A DNA stretch of 64,000 nt from Acidimicrobiales bacterium. Lineage in GTDB: Bacteria; Actinomycetota; Acidimicrobiia; Acidimicrobiales; Poriferisodalaceae. The translations under genes and the position numbers were made by a program. The stretch is taken from positions 186,001-250,000 of the forward strand of contig JAWKIQ010000003.1 in the NCBI GenBank assembly GCA_041394185.1, read 5' to 3'. The number at the start of each line of letters is the position of its first letter. Within the stretch, counting starts at the first letter, position 1. Below are positions 25,265-33,681 of the stretch, one piece after another. Below the pieces are notes generated by a model, which saw only the letters and a list, made by a program, of their open reading frames with translations, was not told the DNA's origin and searched no databases.

Positions 25265-26062
25265 ATGACCTCAACCCCCCAACCCACCTACCGCACCGGA
25301 ATCGGCGCTTCCGACCTTCACAGCATCAAGCTGCTCGGACACGAACTCGCCGACGATCTGCTTGGCCAGATCACGTTCGGGGAACTCGCCTACTGGCTGG
25401 TCGCCAAACGTCGTCCCTCACCCGGCCAGCGAGTGATGTTCGAAGCTGTCTTGGTCGCGTTGGCCGATCACGGGTTCACGCCAACGGCCATATCCGCGCG
25501 TCTCACATACCTCAGCGCCCCCGATTCGATCCAGGGTGCCCTGGCGTCGGGATTGTTGGGCGGCGGCAGCCGGTATCTGGGTGTCACCGAAGACGCGGCC
25601 CTGTTCCTGCACGCGGCATTGGCCGATCTCGACTCGCTGCCGACCACCGATGAAGGTTGGGATGAGGCGGCGCTGGACCTGGTCGGCCGCACCAAGCAGG
25701 CCGGACGATTCGTGCCAGGTTTGGGCCACCCGGTTCACAAGGACGGCGACCCCCGCACCCCCACCCTCATGCGTTTGGCCCGCGAGAACGCGCAGTTCGG
25801 TCCTCACCTCGAACTGTTCTCGGCCATCGGTCGGGTGCACCCACAGGTGCTCGGCCGCACTCTTCCCCTGAACGGTGCCGGCGTATGTGGCGCCGTTCTG
25901 GCCGACATCGACCTGCCCATGGGAGTGATGCGCGGATTTGCACTGCTGGCGAGATGTGCCGGGATCCTGGGCCATCTGGCCGAGGAGATGACCGATCCTG
26001 TGGCTCAGGAGATGTACATGAACATCGACCGCAACACCGATTACCAGCCACCGACCAACTGA
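25265..26062 (+). CDS. Citryl-CoA lyase-like protein of the citrate synthase superfamily
   Basis: At 265 residues it is much shorter than citrate synthase (about 370-430) and carries only the core. GLGHPVHKDGDPR (residues 152-164) matches the GHxVYK-DPR motif holding the second catalytic His of citrate synthases. The first catalytic His, normally in a PLHGGAN motif, is missing: the matching stretch reads SGLLGGGSRYLG (95-106). ATP-citrate lyase and citryl-CoA lyase modules also lack this His, so cleavage of a citryl-CoA-like thioester is more likely than synthesis. Gene order after a CoA-transferase supports a lyase. Physiological substrate unknown. Confidence 0.82.
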   Translation: MTSTPQPTYRTGIGASDLHSIKLLGHELADDLLGQITFGELAYWLVAKRRPSPGQRVMFEAVLVALADHGFTPTAISARLTYLSAPDSIQGALASGLLGGGSRYLGVTEDAALFLHAALADLDSLPTTDEGWDEAALDLVGRTKQAGRFVPGLGHPVHKDGDPRTPTLMRLARENAQFGPHLELFSAIGRVHPQVLGRTLPLNGAGVCGAVLADIDLPMGVMRGFALLARCAGILGHLAEEMTDPVAQEMYMNIDRNTDYQPPTN

Positions 26063-26075
26063 CCAGGAGACGAGA

Positions 26076-27092
26076 ATGCTCGACACCACCGTCATGGGTA
26101 GCTACCCGCAGCCGCGCTGGCTGGTCGATCGCGACCGCCTCGTGGGGGACGGCGTTCCACGGGTCCGCAACCGCGAGCTGTGGAAGGTTTCCGACGAAGA
26201 CTTCGACGAGGCCATCGAGGCCGCCACGCTGATGGCCATCGCAGACCAGCAGGACGCAGGCATCGACATCATCACCGATGGTGAGGTGGGTCGCGAGTCT
26301 TACTTCAACCACTTCGCCAACTCGCTGGGAGGTGTCGACAAGGAGCGCATCGGGCAAGGGGTCAACCGCCGTGGTGGCGTGGCCGAGGTGCCCCTGGTCA
26401 ATGGACCCATCGTGCGCGAGCATCCCATCGAACTCGACTCGGCGCGGTTCTTGCGCGACCACTCGACCGCGCGCACCAAGGTCACCGTTCCCGGGCCCTT
26501 CACTCTCAGCCAGCTGGCACAAAACGACTACTACCCAGATCAAGCGGCGCTTGCCATGGCCTATGCCACGGCGGTCAACCAGGAGCTTCGCGAACTCCAA
26601 GATCTGGGCATCGACGTGTTGCAGCTCGACGAGCCATATCTGCAGGCCAACGCCGAGTCAGCCCGCGAGTTCGCCGTCGAGGCGATCTCGGCAGCTCTCG
26701 ATGGCATCACCGCTACCACGACCCTGCACACGTGCTACGGCTACGCGATCTACGTCGAGAACAAATCGTCTGGTTATCCGTTCCTGGACGAGCTGTCGCA
26801 AGTGCCGGCCGACTTCATAGCCATAGAGACCGCCCAACCCGGGCTGGGGCCCGAAATCGTCGAACGGTTGGCGCCCAGAGGGGTCGTGCTGGGCGTTATC
26901 GACCTGGGCAGCGACCAGGTCGAAGATCCCCACGCCATCGCCGACAAGGTTCGCGGGGCCCTGCGCTACACCACCCCAGACAAGCTGGCGTTCTCGCCCG
27001 ACTGCGGAATGAAATACCTGCCGCGCTCACTGGCCAAGGCCAAGCTGGCAGCGATGGTCGAGGGCGTGAAGATGGTGCGCGACGAGCTGTGA
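26076..27092 (+). CDS. MetE-like zinc methyl/alkyl-transferase family protein (paralogue 2)
   Basis: A 338-residue MetE C-terminal-like protein starting MLDTTVMGSYPQPRWLVDRD. The zinc site is complete: His218 and Cys220 in TTLHTCYGYA, and Cys310 in FSPDCGMKYLP; Glu251 in IAIETAQPG could be the fourth ligand. No folate-binding N-terminal half is present. It lies 13 bp after the lyase gene with AGGAG before ATG 26076 and is the last gene of the run, convergent with DUF2817. Likely activity is transfer of a methyl or alkyl group to or from a thiol; which substrate is unknown. Confidence 0.85.
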   Translation: MLDTTVMGSYPQPRWLVDRDRLVGDGVPRVRNRELWKVSDEDFDEAIEAATLMAIADQQDAGIDIITDGEVGRESYFNHFANSLGGVDKERIGQGVNRRGGVAEVPLVNGPIVREHPIELDSARFLRDHSTARTKVTVPGPFTLSQLAQNDYYPDQAALAMAYATAVNQELRELQDLGIDVLQLDEPYLQANAESAREFAVEAISAALDGITATTTLHTCYGYAIYVENKSSGYPFLDELSQVPADFIAIETAQPGLGPEIVERLAPRGVVLGVIDLGSDQVEDPHAIADKVRGALRYTTPDKLAFSPDCGMKYLPRSLAKAKLAAMVEGVKMVRDEL

Positions 27093-27108
27093 CCCCGACA
27101 CCGCCGGT

Positions 27109-28179
27109 TCAGGCACTCAACGCCTGATTGATACGCCGCCAGACCTGCTGATAACGCTGCCAGGTGCGCTCGTGCCATTCGGGGTCATCATCGGCGAAGA
27201 CGGCCCTCAGCGCCTGCTTGATGGGCGCAGCCTCTGAACCGGTGGGGTCGCCGTAGCCGTGCAGCCATGCGTCGGCGCGCAACGCCATCAGCACCTGGAT
27301 GATCTCGACCACGCCGTATTCGATCGCCACCGCGTGAACCTGGGCGGGCGACAACCACTGGGCAACGGCCGAGATCCACTCGCCGGCCAGCTGAGCCGAC
27401 ACCGACTCCCCCGACGCCAGCGACACCAGATCGTCACCGAACACGGCCTGATCGGCCTCGAAAGCGTCGCTGGTATCGGGCACAGAGCTGATCAACTCGC
27501 CGACCCCCCACGGCCCCAGACCGGTGTGCAGGTCGACGATGACCACCCGGTCGAATCGCGCGAAGGGCCCGCTGCACAGGTCGCGCAACAACCGGTTGGC
27601 CCACGATGGCTCTACGCCGCCGTAGAACAAACCCTTGGGATGGTCGTACTGGCCACCCGACACGATCTCTTGCACCTCGGGCATACCCCTTTGCTCGAGA
27701 AGCTCGAGCAGCGCCCGAAGTGTCGCCTGTTGGGTCGCTTCGTCCCATTTGTCTGGCACCAGAACATCTGCGATTGGCCCATAGCGTTCGTTGACGGGCC
27801 TGGCATCGAAGTCGACGAAGTTGCGGTTGAGGTCGATGTTGTCCTCGTTGGTGCGCCGCACCCATGCAAAGCCATACGGGTTGAGGGCGTGCAGCATCAC
27901 CATCGACGTCGACGGCGCCAGCTCGATGCCCTCGACGATGTGGCGGGTCTGGATGGCCGAACCGGCGAAGCCCTCGACGCCGTGGGTGCCCGACACGACC
28001 AGGACGAGGTTCTGGTCGCCTTCGGCTTCGGCCAGCCAAGCCAGATCGACAGCCAGGTCCTCGCCGTTGGGTCCTGCGTCTGGATGTGCGAACGTTTCGA
28101 CGCGCGCACCGGCTGCACTCGACGCTTCCAGGAAGCGCGCCCGAGCCTGGCCATAGCTGGAGGCAAGTGGTGAGGTCAT
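27109..28179 (-). CDS. DUF2817 zinc carboxypeptidase-like protein
   Basis: A 356-residue protein of the M14-like DUF2817 family. Zinc ligands are probably His and Glu in SGTHGVEGFAGS (near residue 65) and His in VIVDLHTGLGPWG (near 215); RRTNEDNIDLNRNF corresponds to the carboxypeptidase substrate Arg/Asn-Arg region. No signal peptide, so it acts in the cytoplasm, possibly on amide-linked small molecules. ATG 28179 overlaps the ftsY stop by four bases, so it is translated from the smc-ftsY transcript, an unusual partner for SRP receptor. Confidence 0.85.
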   Translation of the reverse strand: MTSPLASSYGQARARFLEASSAAGARVETFAHPDAGPNGEDLAVDLAWLAEAEGDQNLVLVVSGTHGVEGFAGSAIQTRHIVEGIELAPSTSMVMLHALNPYGFAWVRRTNEDNIDLNRNFVDFDARPVNERYGPIADVLVPDKWDEATQQATLRALLELLEQRGMPEVQEIVSGGQYDHPKGLFYGGVEPSWANRLLRDLCSGPFARFDRVVIVDLHTGLGPWGVGELISSVPDTSDAFEADQAVFGDDLVSLASGESVSAQLAGEWISAVAQWLSPAQVHAVAIEYGVVEIIQVLMALRADAWLHGYGDPTGSEAAPIKQALRAVFADDDPEWHERTWQRYQQVWRRINQALSA

Positions 28180-29282
28180 CCGAGCAGCGCGTCGACGAAG
28201 GCGTCGGGGTCGAAATCGACCAGATCGGCGGCACCTTCGCCCAACCCGACCAGCTTCACCGGTATGCCGAGGTCACGTTCGATGGCAAACACGATGCCGC
28301 CCTTGGCGGAGCCATCGAGCTTGGTCAACACCACACCGGTGACATCGACTGCCTCCGTGAACTGTTTGGCCTGGGCCAGACCGTTCTGACCGGTGGTGGC
28401 GTCGATGACCAGCAGGGTTTCAGTGACAACTCCCGGCTCGCGTTCGGCCACTCGCTTGACCTTACGAAGCTCTTCCATCAGATTTGACTTGGTGTGAAGA
28501 CGGCCTGCGGTGTCGGCCAACACCACGTCGACCTCTCGTGACCAGCCCGCCTGCACGCCGTCGAAGATCACAGAGCTCGGATCTGCACCCTCGGCCCCGC
28601 GCACGAGATCGGCCTGGCAGCGTTCGGCCCACGTGGCCAACTGCTCAGCAGCCGCTGCTCGGAACGTATCTCCCGCCGCCATCAGCACCGTCTTGCCGTC
28701 GTCGGTGAGGCGCTTTCCGACCTTGCCGATGGTGGTCGTCTTGCCCACACCGTTGACCCCGACGAACAGCCAAACCGTCTGGCCCTCATCGGTCATGTCC
28801 AGCGAGCGGTCGGCCTTGAGCACACTCTTCATCTCGTCGCCCAAGGCGGCCATCAGTGCCGAAGACTCCTTGATGCCGTCGCGCTTGGCCCTTTCGCGAA
28901 GATCCTCGATGATGGCTGTTGTCGCGGCCACGCCAACGTCGGCGCGAATCAGAGCCTCCTCCAACTCGTCCCAGGTGTCGTTGTCGACACCGCGCGACAG
29001 CACCGAACCGAAATAACCGGCCACCGTCGACCGGGCCTTGCCCAGGCGGGCGAAGAAACTCGGCGGTTCCTCGACAACCTCGGGCAGCGGCTCGGGTTCG
29101 GCCTCGACAGTGGGCGCCTCGCGCAGATCCGGAGGCGTGGTGTCGACAATGCTGGGCCGCTCGCGCTCTGGAGCAACCTCGCCTGGCACTCCCCCACGTC
29201 GAGTCCAGGCTCGGTGGATAAACGGCAACGACGCCAGCACCAAGGCGCTGACGATGATGAGAATGAGAATCAGAGGATCCAT
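28176..29282 (-). CDS. ftsY: Signal recognition particle receptor FtsY
   Basis: SRP receptor GTPase that docks Ffh-ribosome complexes at the membrane. Of its 368 residues, the first 26 (MDPLILILIIVSALVLASLP) form a membrane anchor, then about 45 acidic residues, the N domain (about 75-160), and the G domain with LFVGVNGVGKTTTIGKVG, DTAGRLHTKSNLMEE, and TKLDGSAKGGIVFAI. ATG 29282. Upstream of the start, at 29313-29390, lie three hairpin repeats separating it from smc. Confidence 0.97.
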   Translation of the reverse strand: MDPLILILIIVSALVLASLPFIHRAWTRRGGVPGEVAPERERPSIVDTTPPDLREAPTVEAEPEPLPEVVEEPPSFFARLGKARSTVAGYFGSVLSRGVDNDTWDELEEALIRADVGVAATTAIIEDLRERAKRDGIKESSALMAALGDEMKSVLKADRSLDMTDEGQTVWLFVGVNGVGKTTTIGKVGKRLTDDGKTVLMAAGDTFRAAAAEQLATWAERCQADLVRGAEGADPSSVIFDGVQAGWSREVDVVLADTAGRLHTKSNLMEELRKVKRVAEREPGVVTETLLVIDATTGQNGLAQAKQFTEAVDVTGVVLTKLDGSAKGGIVFAIERDLGIPVKLVGLGEGAADLVDFDPDAFVDALLG

Positions 29283-29312
29283 GACTCAGACGATGCTACC
29301 CACGCCAGGGCT

Positions 29313-29390
29313 ACCCCGTTGATGCGGTCGCTTAGGCGACCCCGTTGATGCGGTCGCTTAGGCGACCCCGTTGATGCGGTCGCTTAGGCG
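29313..29390. repeat. Three tandem 26-bp hairpin repeats between smc and ftsY
   Basis: Three identical copies of a 26-bp unit at 29313-29338, 29339-29364 and 29365-29390. Each contains GGTCGC and GCGACC separated by four bases, a perfect six-base-pair hairpin. The third copy includes the smc stop codon (29384-29386) and last codons, so the repeats look like duplication of the 3' end of smc. They stand 31-108 bases upstream of the ftsY start and would be transcribed as three successive stem-loops in an smc-ftsY messenger. Confidence 0.95.
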
Positions 29391-32300
29391 ACCTTCTCCG
29401 ACACGACGCGAGAAGAGCCGCCCGGAGGCATGGTCACCCCATAGAGGCAGTCTGCAGCCTCCATCGTGCGCTTCTGGTGCGACACGATTATGAGCTGGGC
29501 CTCGCGCCTGAACTCGGCGACCAGATCGAGGAAGCGGTGCAGGTTGACGTCGTCGAGGGCGGCCTCGACCTCGTCCATCACGTAGAACGGCGACGGCCGA
29601 CTGCGGAAGATCGCAAACAGGAACGCCAGCGCGGTCAACGAGCGCTCGCCACCCGACAACAACGACAGCTTGCGGACGTTCTTGCCAGACGGCCGGGCTT
29701 CCAACTCGATGCCGGTGTTCAGCAGATCGGTTGGGTCGGTCAGCTTCAGCGAGCCGGCCCCACCCGGGAACAACGTTGCGAACAGCTGCTCGAAGTTCTC
29801 TTTCACGTCTGCGACCGCAGCAGCGAAGATCTTCGTGATCTCCTCGTCGATGGCGCGGATCACCTTCGACAGCTCACGACGACCCTGCCGGACGTCTTCG
29901 AGCTGTTCGGAGACGAACTCGTGCCGCTCTTTCAGCGCCTCGTACTCCTGCATGGCCAGCGGGTTCACCGGGCCCATGCGCTTGAGGTCGCGCTCGAGGT
30001 CGCGCACCCGCGCCGGTGCGGTCACACCCTGTGCCAACTCTGGAAGGGGTGCCGCCAAGGCGGTGTCGGGATCGGTGTCGAGATCGTTGCGGATGGCCGC
30101 AACCAGGTTCTCGAGCCGCATCTTCAACTCGGCCTCTTGCACATCGAAACGGGCCTGCTTGCCACGCAGCTCGTCTAGCTGGCGATCGAGGGCAGTACGC
30201 CTTTGACGCAATGAGTCGAGTTCGTCGGCGACCGCGCGGGTGGCCAGCGAGGTGCGACGGCGCTTCTCGCGCAACCTCGTCAGCTCGGCGTCGACCGTGG
30301 TCTGGCGCTGCGACACGAAGCCGGCCAGCTTGTCCAGCGCTGCCAGCTGGGCGTCGAGGCGTTCTCGTCTGGCTTCGGCCTGGGCGACCTCGCGGACGTG
30401 TTCTTCGAGCCGGGTGCCGATGTCGGCGATGCGGCTCTCCAGAACCTCGCGACGCTCGTCGAGACCGGCGGCCTTGACCCCCAGCTCGCTGCGGGTCGAG
30501 GCCAAGGCCCGGGCCCGCCGGTCGAGATCGCCGCGCTTGGCCTCGAACTCGTCGGCCTGCGCACGGTCGGATTGCTCACGCTCGACCAGCGCGGGCAGCA
30601 CACCCTCGAGTTCGGCAATGCGCGACCGGTCGCGTTCGATCTGAGGCTCGAGTTCGGCGCGGCGCTCGACGATGCCCTGCAATTCAGCCGCCGCGTCGGA
30701 CCGTTGCCGCTCGACCCGCGACAAGGCATCGGTGGCCTTGGATGTCTCGACGCCGTGAAGCTCGAGCTCTCGGGCCGCGGCCTTCGACTCGGTCTGGGCG
30801 CTCTGGAGCGCAGCCCTGGCGGCCTTCAGCACCTCTGCGGTTTGGGCGGCAAGCTCGATCGCCGTGGCCAGTTCGGCTTCGGCCTCTTCATAGGCAGCGG
30901 CCGTGGCGCCCGAGCCTCCGGCTCCGATGCGCCAACCGCTGTGGCCAAACCTGTCGCCCGCACGCGTCACAACCAACAGTTCGGGATTGTCGAGGGCCAC
31001 GTCGGCGGCCTCGCGCCAGTCTCCTTCGACCACCACGGCAGAGCCGAAGAGCCGATCGAGCAGCGCGTCGGCGCCCGCACGACCAGAACGAACGTGGTCG
31101 CGCAACCTGGTGCCGACCGAGGGCTTGACAGGTGACGACACCGAACCGCCAAGCGACAGAACCGCTCCGCGCAGGTCGGCCTCGGCCAGATGATCGAGCG
31201 CGGCCCGGGCGGTGGCAGGGTCGGCGACCACAACCGAAGCCATGGCATCGCCGGCTGCGGCCTCGAATGCCAGCTCGAAGCCCGCATCGACATCGACCAG
31301 ATCGGCGAGAGTGCCTATGACACCCTCGAGCGACTCGATGCGCTCGAACCCGGCTGCGGCCCTGGCCTCGTCGAGCGCCAGGCGCAAGGCCTCGGACCGC
31401 GTCCGCCAACGCTCAACACCGGCGCTGGCTGCCCGCTCGGCATCGACCGCCGCAGCAACTCCCTCTTCGGCGTCGGTCAGCTGCACGGCTGCCTTCTGGC
31501 ACCTCTGCGCAAGCGCGGGTTCGGCCTCGGCCAGCTGGTCTAGCCGCGTCTGAATCTCCGACGCCTTGGCCACCCGGTCTGCATCGACCTGGTCGGCGGT
31601 GGCGACCCTGGCCACGATCTTGTCGAGTTCGCGAACTGCTCGGTCGAGCGATCCGCGTATGGCGGTCAGCTCGCCCCGCACCTCTGCCGCCCGACCCGAA
31701 TTGTCGGGGCTGAAGCCCTCGCGCTCGCTCTGAAACTCGTGATGCTCGAGGGCAAGCGCCTGCTCGTCGGCCTCTAGCTCGTCGATGCGCGGGGCCAGCA
31801 GCTCGACCTGCTTGGAGACATCGGCCAGTTGAGCCCGCGCCAGGGCCCGATCGGCCTCGAGGCTGGCCACCAGATCGTCTGCCAGCGCAGCCCCACGGTC
31901 GCGCTCGACACCTCGCCGCCTCTCGGCGAGCAGGGCAGACAGGCCACGGCACCGCTGGGCCAGCGACTCGTAGCGGGGAAGGGCGTCGCCGATGTCGTCG
32001 CCGACTGCGGCCAGCTTGGCCTCGGCCGACAACACGGCGATATCGATCTCGGCCAGCTCTTTTCGGATGCGCTTGTCGTCTTCGGCCAGCGTCGAGCGTT
32101 CGGCCGTGGCGGCCTGCAGGCGTCGTCTGCGCTCTTCGAGCTCTCGACCTGCGAGGTGCAAGCGCAACGCCCGCAGCTCGGCGACCACCGCGTCGTGGCG
32201 TCTGGCCGCGTCGGCCTGCTGCTCGAGGGGCCGCAGCTGGCGGCGCACCTCGCGCTGCAGGTCCTGAAGGCGCAGCAGGTTGGCCTCGGTCGCGTCGAGC

Positions 32301-32839
32301 CGCCGCTCGGCCCGCTCCTTGCGACGCCGATACTTCAAGATGCCGGCAGCCTCTTCGATGATGGTGCGCCGGTCTTCGGGGCGAGCGTTCAGCACCTGGT
32401 CGATCTGACCCTGGGCGATGATGACGTGTTGTTGGCGGCCTACACCTGCGTCAGACAGCAGCTCCTGGATGTCGAGCAGCCGGCACGAGACGCCGTTCAA
32501 CGCGTACTCGGAGTCGCCCGAGCGATACAGAACGCGGGTGATGGTGACCTCGTTGAACTCGATCGGAAGGATTCCGCTCGAGTTGTCGAGCACCATCGAC
32601 ACCTCGGCACGCCCCAGAGCGGCACGTTTCGCGGTTCCGGCGAATACCACGTCGTCCATCTTCTGGCTGCGCACGGTACGCGGACCCTGCGCACCCAGAA
32701 CCCAGGCGATGGCGTCGACCACGTTCGACTTACCCGACCCGTTCGGCCCGACGACGACAGTGACGCCGGGCTCGAAATCGAGACGCGTGGTGTCGGCGAA
32801 GCTCTTGAAGCCCTTGATGGTGAGCGACTTCAGGAACAC
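29384..32839 (-). CDS. smc: Chromosome segregation ATPase SMC
   Basis: Condensin subunit, 1151 residues. Head parts: Walker A VVVGPNGSGKSNVVDAIAW near residue 30, signature LSGGERSLTALAFLFAIF, and Walker B PFYVMDEVEAALDDVN near the end. Long coiled coils run about residues 165-490 and 660-1000, with the hinge between (GVIGTLADLVDVDAGFELA through GDRFGHSGWRIGAGG). GTG 32839. The order fpg-smc-ftsY is conserved in actinobacteria. ScpA and ScpB are not in the window. Confidence 0.97.
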   Translation of the reverse strand: MFLKSLTIKGFKSFADTTRLDFEPGVTVVVGPNGSGKSNVVDAIAWVLGAQGPRTVRSQKMDDVVFAGTAKRAALGRAEVSMVLDNSSGILPIEFNEVTITRVLYRSGDSEYALNGVSCRLLDIQELLSDAGVGRQQHVIIAQGQIDQVLNARPEDRRTIIEEAAGILKYRRRKERAERRLDATEANLLRLQDLQREVRRQLRPLEQQADAARRHDAVVAELRALRLHLAGRELEERRRRLQAATAERSTLAEDDKRIRKELAEIDIAVLSAEAKLAAVGDDIGDALPRYESLAQRCRGLSALLAERRRGVERDRGAALADDLVASLEADRALARAQLADVSKQVELLAPRIDELEADEQALALEHHEFQSEREGFSPDNSGRAAEVRGELTAIRGSLDRAVRELDKIVARVATADQVDADRVAKASEIQTRLDQLAEAEPALAQRCQKAAVQLTDAEEGVAAAVDAERAASAGVERWRTRSEALRLALDEARAAAGFERIESLEGVIGTLADLVDVDAGFELAFEAAAGDAMASVVVADPATARAALDHLAEADLRGAVLSLGGSVSSPVKPSVGTRLRDHVRSGRAGADALLDRLFGSAVVVEGDWREAADVALDNPELLVVTRAGDRFGHSGWRIGAGGSGATAAAYEEAEAELATAIELAAQTAEVLKAARAALQSAQTESKAAARELELHGVETSKATDALSRVERQRSDAAAELQGIVERRAELEPQIERDRSRIAELEGVLPALVEREQSDRAQADEFEAKRGDLDRRARALASTRSELGVKAAGLDERREVLESRIADIGTRLEEHVREVAQAEARRERLDAQLAALDKLAGFVSQRQTTVDAELTRLREKRRRTSLATRAVADELDSLRQRRTALDRQLDELRGKQARFDVQEAELKMRLENLVAAIRNDLDTDPDTALAAPLPELAQGVTAPARVRDLERDLKRMGPVNPLAMQEYEALKERHEFVSEQLEDVRQGRRELSKVIRAIDEEITKIFAAAVADVKENFEQLFATLFPGGAGSLKLTDPTDLLNTGIELEARPSGKNVRKLSLLSGGERSLTALAFLFAIFRSRPSPFYVMDEVEAALDDVNLHRFLDLVAEFRREAQLIIVSHQKRTMEAADCLYGVTMPPGGSSRVVSEKVA

Positions 32840-32844
32840 GAGGC

Positions 32845-33681
32845 TCAGACCTGATAGTCGCAGTAGTAGTGGACGTTGCCCGAGACCTTCATCTTCTGGA
32901 CCTCGCCCCGGCCGTTGCGCGACCGTTCACCGGCCCGACCATAGACCTCGAGGTACGAATCGAATCCGCCCGGGTTGCCGAACACGTCGGTGAACGGGTC
33001 GTCGGGCAAGGAGGTGCCGCGGTACTTGACCGCGTTGTGCATGGTCTCGACGATGGCGCGATACAACCGCCGGATCTCCTGGATGGTCACCCCGTCGGCA
33101 ACGCGATCGTGGCGCAGCAACGCAGCGTGAAGGATCTCGTCGATGTAGACCGGGCCCAGGCCGACGACGAAGCTCTGGTCGCGGAGCAAGTCGTAGAGCT
33201 TTTGCCCGGTGCGCGCACGCAGGGTCTGACCGAACTGGGTCCAGGGGATGGGCTCGTCGATGGGGTCGAATCCCGTCGGCCGGGGCAGTTCGTCTGGCAG
33301 GGCCTCGGTGGCCACGATCCGCATTGCGTTCTCGGTGTCTGCGGGCGCGAGCATGCGCACCTGACCGCCCTGGGTGAACGTGACGACCAGAACGGTGTCG
33401 TCCTCGAGGGCGTCCTTGTTGGCGTTGCGGCGCATGACTACACCGGCGCTGAGATCGATGAGCATCGTCTCGTCGGTGTCGAGATCGAACAACAGGGTGG
33501 TGCCCTGACGGCGCACCGAGTTGATCTTGTTGCCGACCAGCTTGGCGGCAACCGCCTTTCGGGTCGAGAAGCCGTCGAAGAGGACCATCGGGCCAGACGC
33601 ATCGACCTCCTTCACCTTGCGCGACGAGATCTCTTTGTCGAGATCTCTTCGCACAACCTCGGCTTCGGGTAGTTCGAGCAT
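32845..33681 (-). CDS. Fpg/Nei-like protein lacking catalytic proline and zinc finger
   Basis: A 278-residue homologue of formamidopyrimidine-DNA glycosylase at the place where fpg (mutM) normally lies, between rnc and smc. Active Fpg begins M-PELPEVE, using the N-terminal Pro as nucleophile; here the protein begins MLELPEAEVVRRDL with Leu instead. The helix-two-turn-helix region is kept (QSFVVGLGPVYIDEILHAAL), and FGNPGGFDSYLEVYGRAGE matches the lead-in to the zinc finger, but that finger has only one Cys (near HYYCDYQV) instead of four. Thus not a standard glycosylase; DNA binding without base excision is plausible. The second of two ATGs (33681) fits the family and spacing from AGGGAG; it overlaps the rnc stop. 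Confidence 0.85.
   Translation of the reverse strand: MLELPEAEVVRRDLDKEISSRKVKEVDASGPMVLFDGFSTRKAVAAKLVGNKINSVRRQGTTLLFDLDTDETMLIDLSAGVVMRRNANKDALEDDTVLVVTFTQGGQVRMLAPADTENAMRIVATEALPDELPRPTGFDPIDEPIPWTQFGQTLRARTGQKLYDLLRDQSFVVGLGPVYIDEILHAALLRHDRVADGVTIQEIRRLYRAIVETMHNAVKYRGTSLPDDPFTDVFGNPGGFDSYLEVYGRAGERSRNGRGEVQKMKVSGNVHYYCDYQV

Noticed and set aside
29313..29390. CRISPR array or transposon end at the 26-bp repeats
   Set aside because: No spacers, no transposase and no target duplication; it is a tandem duplication of the smc 3' end.
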